Origin: Neomoorella mulderi
GTDB lineage: Bacteria; Bacillota; DSM-521; Neomoorellales; Neomoorellaceae
Length of the DNA: 8,400 nt
NCBI GenBank assembly: GCA_011375465.1
Contig: DRZV01000025.1
Coordinates: 1-8,400, forward strand
Direction: 5' to 3'
Below are positions 1-6,732 of the stretch, in pieces. Positions within the stretch are counted from its first letter, which is position 1. Each line of letters opens with the position of its first letter. Under the pieces are notes generated by a model. It was given only the letters and a program-made list of their open reading frames with translations, did no database searches and was not told where the DNA came from. Both the position numbers and the translations under genes were made by a program.

Positions 1-2
1 AC

Positions 3-807
3 TGCGGCGTGACCCTCACGGCCCTGGAGAGGCTCCAGAAAAGAAGGCAGGGTTATGGGCATAGTGAGCCGAGGCGGGGCCATCTTGGCGGGTTGGATGC
101 TGTTCCACGGACGGGAAAACCCCCTTTACCAGGAATTCGACCGCCTGTTGCACATAGCCAGGAAATTCGACGTCACCTTGAGCTTGGGAGACGGCCTCAG
201 ACCGGGGGCTCTGGCCGATGCCACCGACAGGGCCCAGATACAGGAGCTCATCCTTTTGGGCGAATTGGTGGAAAGGGCCTGGAAGGCGGGGGTTCAGGTC
301 ATGGTGGAAGGACCAGGGCATGTGCCTCTGAACCAGATAGAGGCCAACATCAGGCTTCAGAAGAGGATCTGCCATGGAGCCCCCTTTTATGTCCTCGGAC
401 CTTTGGTGACCGACGTGGCTGCCGGGTATGACCACATAGCTGCGGCCATCGGGGGGGCTTTGGCCGCGGCCTGCGGAGCCGATTTCTTGTGCTATGTCAC
501 TCCGGCAGAACATCTGGGCCTTCCCCGAAAGGAAGACGTAAGGGAGGGAGTGATAGCCGCCCGCATAGCCGCCCACGCCGCTGATCTGGCTAAGGGCATA
601 CGGGGAGCCTGGGAACGGGATGAAGCCATGTCCCGGGCTAGACAGGAACTGGACTGGGAGAGGCAGGTGGAACTCTCCCTGGATCCACGTAAAGCCCGCC
701 AATACAGGGAAGAGCTCAACTTGCCTGAAGCTACCACCTGTTCCATGTGCGGGGAGTTCTGCGCCCTGAAGTTGGTCAGGGAGTTCCTCAATTTTAAATC
801 TAAATAG
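3..807 (+). CDS. thiC: Phosphomethylpyrimidine synthase ThiC, C-terminal part, one frameshift
   Basis: ThiC is a radical-SAM enzyme that converts aminoimidazole ribotide to the hydroxymethylpyrimidine phosphate of thiamine in the cytosol. About 267 residues are visible of a usual length near 430; the start lies outside the window. Family blocks seen are IVSRGG, SLGDGLRPG, EGPGHVP, APFYVLGPLVTD, GYDH and LCYVTPAEHLGLP, then the C-terminal CSMCGEFC cysteine motif that binds the 4Fe-4S cluster; the CX2CX3C spacing is of the clostridial type. Residues CGVTLTALERLQK are read from base 3 in one frame, and EGRVMGIVSRGG follows in another. Removing one A from the A4 run at 39-42 joins them. The ATG at 55 is therefore internal, not a start. 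holA follows 14 bases after the stop, suggesting one transcript. Identity is firm; whether the frameshift is real is doubtful. Confidence 0.95.
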
Positions 808-821
808 TGGGTGTAGAGGAA

Positions 822-1810
822 ATGAATTGGGAGGAACTGGAGTCCAGCTGGCGGAAGGGGATTTCTCCCGTATATCTCTTTTGGGGCCCAGAAAGCTTCC
901 TCCAGGAGCGATATATAAAAAAGCTCAGGGAAAAGATCATATCTCCCCAAGGGGAAGCCTTCGATTACCACCAGGTGGAGGGAGAAGGGGCAAGGGGGGA
1001 AGAGTGGGTAATGATGGCCGCCACCCCCCCGGTGCTCTCTCCCCGCCGCATGGTGGTGGTGAAAAATTTGCCCCTGGAGTTGGCAAAGGCTCCTTCCCCA
1101 GCTCTAGCAGAATACCTGGTCTCCCCTTCCCCCACCACCTGTCTGGTTTTATGTTGTCGCGAAGAGCTGCATAAAGGTTTTAAGCTCCTGGAGTTGGTGG
1201 AGGCCCAGGGCCAGGCGGTGGCCTTCCTCCCTTTGAAGGGGGCTAAGCTCAAGGAATGGTTGGTTAGGGAGGCAGAGGCCCAAGGCTATAGAATCCACAG
1301 CCGGGCAGTCCAGCTCCTGGTGGAGGGCTGCGGCCATGACCTTAGGCTTCTTTACGGGGAATTGGAGAAGCTGATGACCTACGCCTGGGGGGACAGGATA
1401 ATAGACGAACAAAAGGTGAAGCTCCTGGTTCCCCAGGCCCTTGCAGATACCAATATATTTGCCCTGACCGACGCCCTGGGGAATCGCCAGCTTCCCCTGG
1501 CCGTAAGGTATCTCAGGCAATTTCTCCAGCAGGGGTATTCCCCTCTGCACCTTTTGTCCCTCTTAACCCGGCAGATAGGCTGATCTATTTATATCAGATT
1601 TACAGGGACCAGAAGGATCTGGCCCACCGATTGGGGGTACCGCCTTTCGTGGTCACCAAAATTGCCCACCATGCCCGCCGTTTCTCCTTCGCCCAGGTGG
1701 CCCGGGCCCTGGAGGAACTGCACCGGGCAGAAGTGGGCATAAAAGGGGGGCAGGGGGAACCAGGTTTTTTGCTGGAACGGGCCCTGTGGAATATAATAAA
1801 AGAAGCCTGA
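822..1810 (+). CDS. holA: DNA polymerase III delta subunit (clamp loader), one frameshift
   Basis: The delta subunit is the clamp-loader component that opens the beta sliding clamp during replication. The N terminus (MNWEELESSWRKG, then PVYLFWGPESFLQERYI) matches the degenerate nucleotide-binding start of the HolA family, and the middle holds the typical GHDLRLLYGELEKL and NIFALTDALGNRQ blocks. The frame ends early at TGA 1581-1583, but family sequence resumes at once in the next frame (RLIYLYQIYRDQKDLAHRLG) and runs to TGA 1808-1810. Inserting one base near 1577 gives about 329 residues, the normal family length. The in-frame GTG at 807 is possible, but ATG 822 fits the family N terminus better; AGAGGA lies very close upstream of it. 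holA convergent with rpsT is a common Firmicutes arrangement. Confidence 0.9.
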
Positions 1811-1827
1811 AATGGAGATTAAATAAT

Positions 1828-1850
1828 AAGGGGAGCCACAGGCTCCCCTT
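1828..1850. terminator. Perfect 10-bp hairpin between convergent transcripts
   Basis: AAGGGGAGCC, a three-base loop ACA and GGCTCCCCTT form a perfect stem 17 bases after the holA stop. On the minus strand the stem is followed by ATTATTTAAT, a weak U-rich tail; on the plus strand by GGGTTTA. It probably terminates the minus-strand rpsT transcript and may also serve holA. Confidence 0.7.
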
Positions 1851-1854
1851 GGGT

Positions 1855-2043
1855 TTACCCGGCTCCGCCAGGGCGTTTTTCCCTGCCCCGCCCGGTATCT
1901 CCCCCCACCCTTTCCTCCGCTGGGGATTCGATGCCGGGACGGGCTATTTCTGGACCCAATTCATATCCCGTAGCTGGGGTAACCACTCCAGGACCTACTA
2001 TACCCCGACGGCCCCTTTCCGGCCTGCCTTCCCGCTCGGGCAT
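1855..2043 (-). CDS. Small Gly/Pro/Arg/Glu-rich ORF (62 aa), unknown function
   Basis: This 62-codon ORF lies downstream of rpsT on the same strand and ends just before the terminator hairpin. Its ATG is preceded by AAAGGAGG at about 9 bases spacing, a strong ribosome binding site, which is the main reason to believe it. The product is rich in Gly, Pro, Arg and Glu, with a central PGVVTPATGYELGPEIARPG stretch and charged ends. There is no membrane segment, no cysteine and no family that I recognise. The binding site lies in one arm of a 12-bp inverted repeat, so translation may be controlled. The composition could also come from GC-rich non-coding DNA, so this is a tentative call. Confidence 0.35.
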   Translation of the reverse strand: MPEREGRPERGRRGIVGPGVVTPATGYELGPEIARPGIESPAEERVGGDTGRGREKRPGGAG

Positions 2044-2049
2044 ATGGGA

Positions 2050-2100
2050 TTCCCTCCTTTCAGGGTTTCTACAGCTATTATGCCTTGCGAAAGGAGGGAA
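2050..2100 (-). promoter_or_regulatory. 12-bp inverted repeat that masks a ribosome binding site
   Basis: TTCCCTCCTTTC at 2050-2061 and GAAAGGAGGGAA at 2089-2100 are perfect reverse complements separated by 27 bases. In the minus-strand transcript the 3' arm holds the AAAGGAGG ribosome binding site of the 62-codon ORF, and the 5' arm is its exact complement. Folding would hide the site. No U-tract follows, so it does not look like a simple terminator. The regulatory role is inferred. Confidence 0.45.
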
Positions 2101-2129
2101 GATTCTTCCTGTTTATGGGTGGCCTGCCT

Positions 2130-2402
2130 CTATGCCGATAAAGAAGCGGTTTTATTGAAAAGTCTCTGGAGCCTGGATTTTTTCCGGGCCGCAGTATTGG
2201 GATGGAGCACTCCCTTGGTCACCGCCTTGTCGATGGTCCGCAGGGCTTGGCGCAACAGTTCCGCTGCTGAAGGTTCTCCCTTTTCCAAGGCTATCCGGAA
2301 TTTTTTGATAGCGGTCTTGACCCTGGATTTTATGGCTTTATTCCTCTCGGTCCTCTTTTTTATCTGCTTTATCCTTTTTTTGGCAGATTTTGTATGGGCC
2401 AT
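2130..2402 (-). CDS. rpsT: 30S ribosomal protein S20
   Basis: S20 is a primary 16S rRNA-binding protein of the small subunit. The 90-residue product begins MAHTKSAKKRIKQ and continues with the basic helical pattern of the family (RNKAIKSRVKTAIKKF, then VLHPNTAARKKSRLQRLF); the length is normal. A longer frame reaches upstream to 2534, but the ATG at 2402 is chosen because the family always starts there and the near-perfect site AGGAGGTGAC (2406-2415 on the plus strand) sits a few bases before it. The gene has its own promoter and is convergent with holA. The frame is intact. Confidence 0.97.
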   Translation of the reverse strand: MAHTKSAKKRIKQIKKRTERNKAIKSRVKTAIKKFRIALEKGEPSAAELLRQALRTIDKAVTKGVLHPNTAARKKSRLQRLFNKTASLSA

Positions 2403-2427
2403 GCCGTCACCTCCTGCAATCGAGGTA

Positions 2428-2456
2428 ATTTTATCACGGTATCCCTGAGAAGGCAA
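2428..2456 (-). promoter_or_regulatory. SigA-type promoter of rpsT
   Basis: On the minus strand TTGCCT (2456-2451) and TAAAAT (2433-2428) are separated by exactly 17 bases, close to the vegetative consensus. The expected transcript would start near 2421 and give a leader of about 20 bases containing the strong rpsT ribosome binding site. Confidence 0.7.
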
Positions 2457-2476
2457 GGATAGATTTGAGCCTTCTC
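2447..2476. repeat. 8-bp inverted repeat over the rpsT -35 box
   Basis: GAGAAGGC at 2447-2454 and GCCTTCTC at 2469-2476 are perfect reverse complements with a 14-base gap. One arm overlaps the -35 hexamer of the rpsT promoter. No T-run follows on either strand, so an operator is more likely than a terminator, but a chance repeat cannot be excluded. Confidence 0.35.
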
Positions 2477-2481
2477 CTGGA

Positions 2482-2879
2482 TCAGCGCCGACAGCACCCC
2501 ATTGCGTCCATGACAATCTTTCTGAAAAAGGCAAAATCCTTAATCCCCTTTTCCGTTATCCCCTTCCCTGCCCATCTTCGCTGCCAAGGCCCTGAGCATG
2601 TTCTTCAGCGTCCACAGCGAAAAGCCAACAACGGCTTCTTATGGTGGATTGACTTGCGGGCGTAAGTTTTAAATTTTTTTATATCCGCAAATTCCATCGA
2701 AGTCATCTCTATAGCCGGTTCCAGTAGAGAGGCAAGAGAAGAATAGAATGCCATGTTAGGACGATTTTTCTTCAATAATTTCTAACGATTTTAACCTTAA
2801 TCTCGGCTGGATACTGTTTCCTGGCGCCATTCCGACGCTTAGGACCCCTATCTTTGTCCAAATTGACTTTTAGGTCCAT
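2482..2879 (-). pseudogene. Frame-broken basic ORF (~130 aa), possible transposase-related relic
   Basis: An ATG at 2879 opens MDLKVNLDKDRG and runs through KRRNGARKQYPAEIKVKIVR to a stop at 2772-2774. Coherent sequence continues in two other frames: MAFYSSLASLLEP and FADIKKFKTYARKSIHHKK, then FSLWTLKNMLRALAAKMGRE, then ITEKGIKDFAFFRKIVMDAM, ending at 2482. One added T near 2773, one added T in the T4 run near 2620 and one removed G in the run at 2560-2563 join them into about 132 residues. The product would be strongly basic. The KQYPAEIKVKIVR stretch resembles the N-terminal helix-turn-helix of IS3-type OrfA transposases, but I recognise no family over the full length. The start lies inside the last codons of the glycosyltransferase gene, in another frame. 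It may be a decayed gene or a real gene hit by assembly indels. Confidence 0.4.
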
Positions 2880-4131
2880 TATACAGAGCGATCCTCTCCG
2901 GGCTCTTCCACCTCCCGGCCTGGGTTAGACTGCCGAAGAGACCCTTGGGAGCCGTCCACACCACTGTGAGGGCTCCGAAGACACAAAAGAAGAGGGGATA
3001 CCAGGGGACCCAGAAAATAGTGCGCCAGAGCTTGGGATCGTAACGGTGGTTGAGGACAAGGCCAGTGATAATCTGGACGATGCAGGCCAGAGAAAGTATG
3101 GCCCCGTGCCACACCGGTATGGGGCTGAAGCCCACCGGGTGGTCCCAGAAGAGGCGGGTAACCAGCCAGAGCAGGGTGCCGAAAACGAAGGCGAAGGACC
3201 AGAGGTAGCTCAAGACAACCTCCAGGTACACAGGGTAAAGGTAACGCCAGCGCCAGCGCTTAAATATATCCCTGTGGGTACGCAAGAGATGCCACCCGCC
3301 CAGGGCCCAGCGCCGCCGCTGCTTCCAGTACTCTTTGAGCCGGCAGGGGCATTGGATGAAGGCCACCGCCTGGGGAACGAACCAGACTTCGTAAAAGCGG
3401 CGCTGTATCTGCCAGGTGATGTCGATATCCTCGGTGGCCGTGCGGGACGAAAAGCCCCCGACCTCCCGCAGAACTTCGGTACGGTAGGCGGCTACGCACC
3501 CGGAAACGGTCAGGACCGGCCCCAGTACCCGCTGGGACCGCTTTATAAGCCCTATAATGGAAGTAAATTCCGCCGCCTGCACCTTCTCCAAAAGATTCTT
3601 GCGGTTGAGGGCTATGGGGTTCCCCGTCACAGCTCCCAGCCGGGGCTGGCGGCAGAAGGGAGCAACCAGGTGCTTCAGCGCCCGCGGGGTGAGCAGGGTA
3701 TCGGCGTCGATAACCACGATGATGGGGGTGGTGACGGCAGTGGCTAGGGCGCAGTTGAGGGCCTGGGCTTTACCCTGGTTCTCCTCCAGCCGCAGAAGGT
3801 GAAAGTTGGAATTGGAAGGTAGGAATCGCCTGATGACTTCCGCCGTTTCATCGGTAGAAGCGCCATCGATGAAGACCACCCGATAGTCGGGGTAATCGAG
3901 GAGCTGCAAAGCGGTGGCAGTAGCGGCAATGCTCGCCGCCTCGTTGTGGCAGGGAACCAGAATCGTCACCGGCGGCCAGAGGTCTGGCCAGAACTTTTTC
4001 TCTTTCTCCGGCTCTTTCTCCCGCCGCCACCAGAAGTAAAGCGCGGCGGTCACGTAAAGTATGCTCATGGCCAAGGGGTAGAGGAATATGTACCATCCCA
4101 GCAGCCACCACACCAGTTCCCCGAACTTCAT
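2848..4131 (-). CDS. Membrane family-2 glycosyltransferase, PgaC/IcaA type
   Basis: This is a processive polysaccharide synthase of the poly-N-acetylglucosamine / cellulose / hyaluronan synthase group. It would polymerise a nucleotide-sugar and thread the chain across the membrane. The 427 residues match the usual PgaC length. An N-terminal membrane segment lies at about 8-33. The GT-A domain has TILVPCHNE (56-64), the DGASTD loop (89-94), DAD (142-144), TED (233-235) and QRRRW (271-275). C-terminal membrane segments lie near 300-328, 340-361 and 370-393. The nucleotide-binding loop reads DGAS where NDGS or DDGS is usual. Its ATGA overlap with the upstream PgaD-like gene implies translational coupling. 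The sugar is not determined by sequence; poly-N-acetylglucosamine is a guess from the partner gene. The frame is intact. Confidence 0.85.
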   Translation of the reverse strand: MKFGELVWWLLGWYIFLYPLAMSILYVTAALYFWWRREKEPEKEKKFWPDLWPPVTILVPCHNEAASIAATATALQLLDYPDYRVVFIDGASTDETAEVIRRFLPSNSNFHLLRLEENQGKAQALNCALATAVTTPIIVVIDADTLLTPRALKHLVAPFCRQPRLGAVTGNPIALNRKNLLEKVQAAEFTSIIGLIKRSQRVLGPVLTVSGCVAAYRTEVLREVGGFSSRTATEDIDITWQIQRRFYEVWFVPQAVAFIQCPCRLKEYWKQRRRWALGGWHLLRTHRDIFKRWRWRYLYPVYLEVVLSYLWSFAFVFGTLLWLVTRLFWDHPVGFSPIPVWHGAILSLACIVQIITGLVLNHRYDPKLWRTIFWVPWYPLFFCVFGALTVVWTAPKGLFGSLTQAGRWKSPERIALYNGPKSQFGQR

Positions 4132-4826
4132 CGCTTCTCCTCCGCCAGCCTGGCAATGAGTTCCCCGTAAAGCCCGTGCGCTATGGCCCTCTCCATCGCT
4201 TCGGGAGTGACCACTTCGCCTGCTGCCACCACCACCTTGCCCGTTTCATCGCGCAGGTCTTCTTTCAGCACGCGGCCGGGGATCAGGGGAGAATCAGGCG
4301 ATCCCCCCTCCGGCCCTTTCTTCTCCCCGCTCGCCGCTGCTTCCTGAGCCCCGGAGCTCACCATTTCCAGGACGATTTCCAGCACCGGTAACTGGAAGGC
4401 GCGGGAAGAGGGGGCAGCTGGCTTCTCATGGGGGTGGGAGAGGTTAACTGAAGGGAAGGGGCAGGGAGGCACCACCCTGAGTTCCTGCCAGGGAAGGCGT
4501 GGTGCCCTGAGGGCCAGCGGAGCAAGACGGCGCCGGTCGTGCCGGTGGTAGAGGTGGTAGTGATATAGGGACCAAAGGAGCATCCCCCAGCCCAGGAGAA
4601 CCGCCCAGAGGGTGGCCAGCAAGATAGCGAAAACGGTGATTGAAACGGCCTCCGGCACAAAAAGTTCCCGTACCCAAAGACGGGCCAGCAGATACCAGCC
4701 TACCGCTGCCAGGATCCATAACAGGGCAATTACCAGTATTCCCCAGGCTCCGAGTGTCAACAGCCCCAGGAGAAAAGATACAATTTTTTCCTTTAAGGGT
4801 CTTTCTCTGGAGCTCGTCTTTACCAT
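4128..4826 (-). CDS. PgaD-like membrane partner protein with a C-terminal module
   Basis: The 232-residue product has two strong membrane segments near the N terminus (about 16-48 and 60-88), followed by YHYHLYHRHDRRR, which matches the layout of PgaD, the small partner of the PgaC synthase. In E. coli PgaD is about 137 residues; here a Pro-rich linker (about 108-183) is followed by a compact module at 184-227 (GRVLKEDLRDETGKVVVAAG, then EVVTPEAMERAIAHGLYGEL). That module resembles the short beta-rich segments with an AAG-x-VIT pattern seen in several clostridial proteins and in RNA polymerase large subunits; its role here is unknown. The stop overlaps the glycosyltransferase start. ATG 4826 is chosen because later starts would remove the first membrane segment, yet no ribosome binding site precedes it. 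A call on topology and context, not on a strong motif. Confidence 0.6.
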   Translation of the reverse strand: MVKTSSRERPLKEKIVSFLLGLLTLGAWGILVIALLWILAAVGWYLLARLWVRELFVPEAVSITVFAILLATLWAVLLGWGMLLWSLYHYHLYHRHDRRRLAPLALRAPRLPWQELRVVPPCPFPSVNLSHPHEKPAAPSSRAFQLPVLEIVLEMVSSGAQEAAASGEKKGPEGGSPDSPLIPGRVLKEDLRDETGKVVVAAGEVVTPEAMERAIAHGLYGELIARLAEEKR

Positions 4827-4836
4827 GACGAGAAAT

Positions 4837-4874
4837 ATTATATACTATACCTTACCTTCTATACCTTTTTCCAA
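4837..4874 (-). promoter_or_regulatory. Possible promoter of the polysaccharide operon
   Basis: On the minus strand an AT-rich stretch holds TATAAT (4842-4837) and an overlapping candidate TATAGT (4849-4844), with TTGGAA at 4874-4869, 19 bases before TATAGT. The TATAAT lies only 10 bases before the ATG, so its transcript would have almost no leader. Spacing is not ideal for either pairing. Confidence 0.35.
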
Positions 4875-5013
4875 TTTCCAAAAAAACTGCAACCCCTCGA
4901 CTGAAAAATCCGAACAACCGCAAGGAAAGAACTATGGGCGGTGCCGACCCCGCAGGCAACTAGAGGTAGTTTACAGCTGTTGCTCCATTTTAGAGCGGGG
5001 GGTCTGCGCCCCC

Positions 5014-5265
5014 TTACTGGCCCACACCGAAAAATTGTGCCTCTTCAACGCCCTTTACCTGCCCGTCATAAATGATCACTGTGGGCATGACCACCATCCG
5101 CTCACCCCGTAGCTTTGCGGAGCTAGTCCATGATGGGCTTGGAACTATAAAAATATTTTTTCTTTCCAGCGAACTTTTTGCCAGGATGCTGTCTCTTGTA
5201 TAGTGGAAAGGTTCCCCACAAAAGGGAGTGTCGAGGGTGGATTTAACCCCCTTGGTTAAACGAAT
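5014..5265 (-). pseudogene. Start-less open frame, possible thioredoxin-fold relic
   Basis: A minus-strand frame stays open from the TGA at 5266-5268 to TAA at 5014-5016, about 83 codons. It has no usable start except ATG 5097, which leaves 27 codons. The 3' part reads AKLRGERMVVMPTVIIYDGQ, which has the look of strand, cis-proline (MPT), strand and turn in thioredoxin-fold proteins; a TPFCGEP stretch lies upstream. The upstream end overlaps the start of the sigma factor gene on the other strand, so any original gene has lost its N terminus. It may equally be a chance open frame. Apart from this and the promoter-like sites, I see nothing else in the interval 4850-5236. Confidence 0.2.
5178..5204 (+). 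promoter_or_regulatory. Possible promoter of the sigma/anti-sigma operon
   Basis: TTGCCA (5178-5183) and TATAGT (5199-5204) are separated by 15 bases, shorter than optimal. An overlapping GAACTT at 5171-5176 resembles an ECF-type -35 element, which would permit self-activation, but no convincing ECF -10 follows at the right distance. The site is 33 bases upstream of the chosen start codon. Confidence 0.3.
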
Positions 5266-5856
5266 TCAGGAAGGGGATTGGCAAGCTTTCGAAGTCCTTG
5301 TTGAGCAGTATAGCGGGAAAGCGTTGAGGACTGCCTATTTCATTACTGGGAGCCAGGGTATGGCCGAGGACGCCGTTCAGGAGGCATTTGTCCAGTGTTA
5401 CCGAAAAATCAAGGGTTTGCGTGACCCGGCGTCTTTCGAAGCATGGTTTTCCCGCCTTTTGACCAGAATATGCTGGCGGCTTCCCTCCAGGGAAAAGGGG
5501 CTGTTCCCCTCGAGTCCCTCATCGAGAGGGGTCAAGAATATGCTCCTGGTGACGACCCTCTAGGGGATGCTTTAGAAGGCAGGGAGACAAAACGGCTGGT
5601 GCAGCAAGCCCTCAGCAAACTCAGCATCCCGTTGCGCACCACGGTTGTCCTCCGCTATTACAACGACCTTTCCCTTAAGGAAATATCCCAGGTGCTGGGC
5701 TGCCGGGAGGGTACAGTAAAGTCCCGGCTGCACGCAGCCCTTAAACAGTTGGCCGAAGAGCTTAAGCCGATTGCCCCGGAGCTTTTTTCAGGCGGTGAAG
5801 TTGAGGTGCGGAAGGCAGCTCGCCCTGGAAAGGAGGGTTTAGAAAGTGAAGCTTGA
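5237..5856 (+). CDS. ECF RNA polymerase sigma factor, one frameshift
   Basis: This is an extracytoplasmic-function sigma factor that redirects RNA polymerase to a small regulon. Region 2 is clear (DWQAFEVLVEQYSGKALRTA, then GMAEDAVQEAF and FEAWFSRLLTRI), as is region 4 with its helix-turn-helix (LRTTVVLRYYNDLSLKEISQ, then VLGCREGTVKSRLHAALKQL). The two halves are in different frames. Adding one G to the G4 run at 5497-5500 joins SREKG to AVPLESLIERG and gives about 206 residues, a typical ECF length. GTG 5237 is preferred because AAAGGGAG lies about 8 bases before it; GTG 5228 sits directly on that site. The stop overlaps the start of the anti-sigma gene by 11 bases, so the two are translationally coupled. 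If the frameshift were real, region 4 would be lost and the factor inactive. Confidence 0.88.
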
Positions 5857-6572
5857 GGAATGGTTGCGCGTAGCAATGGCCAGGGAAGCTGAGCAGATAG
5901 AGCCAAGCCCCGAGTTGGTGGGCAAGATCAAAACGCGCCTTCTGAGGCAACAAGGGGAAGGGGGAGGGATATTTATTACGTGGCGAAAAGCCGCGGCCGC
6001 GACCCTTTGCGGCGCCCTGCTGGCGGGCGGTTTGGTCTTTGGCCTTTCGCCGCAAGCAAGGGCCTGGGCTGACAAGGCGCTCATTTTCCCGGTGCTTTCT
6101 GTGGTCCACACAGTTATCCGTGCAGATGGTAGTTATGCAGTGACGAGGTTGCAGACGACTACTGAGTTACAGACGCACGTTGGCTTTCCTATCCGCCTGC
6201 CCACCTACCTTCCCAGAGGGTCCAGGCTAATCTCCATCACCACGGGCAGACAGGAGAACAGTGGCCAGGGCTTTGTCAGCGCCGTCTACGGCAGTCCTGG
6301 AGGGGCCCGGAAGCGACTCCATCTGTCTATTACTAACGAGTGTGGTTCCTTCCACGACAGTGGCGGGATGCAGGAGGTCAGGGTGCGGGGCAAGACGGCC
6401 TACTGGGCTAAATACTCCTTCATGGAGATGAGCCGTCCAGGTGAAGAACCCACCACAAGAGTAACTCACATGCTCAAATGGGAATGAGGAAGGATTGGTT
6501 TACAAATTAGAGGATGGGAGCGAGGCACTTTCCTTGGAGGAAATGCTAAAAATAGCCGAGTCGATCAATTGA
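5846..6572 (+). CDS. Membrane-anchored anti-sigma factor, DUF4367-like outer domain, one frameshift
   Basis: GTG 5846 follows AAGGAGG at 9 bases and overlaps the sigma gene. The product has a short cytoplasmic N-terminal segment (about 1-46) that should bind the sigma factor, one membrane segment (about 48-68) and an extracytoplasmic domain. The outer domain carries FPIRLPTYLPRGSRLISITT and the basic/aromatic pattern typical of DUF4367-like domains found behind anti-sigma factors. There is no HxxxCxxC zinc motif, so it is not a classical ZAS anti-sigma factor. The frame stops at TGA 6485-6487 right after HMLKWE, but EEGLVYKLEDGSEALSLEEM and LKIAESIN follow in another frame to TGA 6570-6572. 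Adding one base near 6481-6484 restores the usual domain end and gives about 242 residues. Role inferred from position and topology. Confidence 0.75.
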
Positions 6573-6715
6573 TTCTCCAGGTTCCGCAAGCATATAAGTG
6601 ATTTCCGTCCTGCTGAGGACAGGCAAGGAAGGGGGTGGTTATACGCCCTGTATAGTTAACTTTCATCACATGGTCTCGAGGGGCTCTCCTACTCAAAATT
6701 TAAACTTCTAGGGCG

Positions 6716-6722
6716 AAAGGGG
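6716..6722 (+). promoter_or_regulatory. Ribosome binding site of the secreted protein gene
   Basis: AAAGGGG lies 10 bases upstream of ATG 6733 and fixes that start, which also places a good signal peptide at the N terminus. The 160-base gap before it contains TATAGT at 6651-6656 without a matching -35 box and a 5-bp hairpin at 6607-6620 without a T-run. I call neither a promoter nor a terminator. Confidence 0.55.
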
Positions 6723-6732
6723 TTGGTTTTTT

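Noticed and set aside
43..431. Open frame continuing thiC frame 3 beyond the A4 run
   Set aside because: Only the first 13 codons match ThiC; the rest is a low-complexity shadow of the true frame.
1786..2448. Long plus-strand ORF of 220 codons
   Set aside because: It runs antisense through rpsT, its start is inside the holA end, and the product has no family features.
3046..3747. Plus-strand ORF of 233 codons inside the glycosyltransferase
   Set aside because: Antisense shadow of a clear gene with conserved motifs; composition is that of a GC-rich complement.
4925..4985. Possible riboswitch in the gap between the polysaccharide and sigma operons
   Set aside because: I compared it by eye with TPP, cyclic-di-GMP, cyclic-di-AMP and THF elements and found no matching core.
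4997..5013. G-run / C-run hairpin near the minus-strand relic end
   Set aside because: Only about 5 base pairs and no T-run on either side, so it is not supported as a terminator.
6607..6620. GTCCT / AGGAC hairpin after the anti-sigma gene
   Set aside because: Five base pairs followed by purines, not by a T-run.
6651..6680. ECF-type promoter before the secreted protein gene, shared with the sigma gene
   Set aside because: AACTTT and GTCTC occur at both places but with different spacing (9 versus 13 bases), so they do not form one promoter type.
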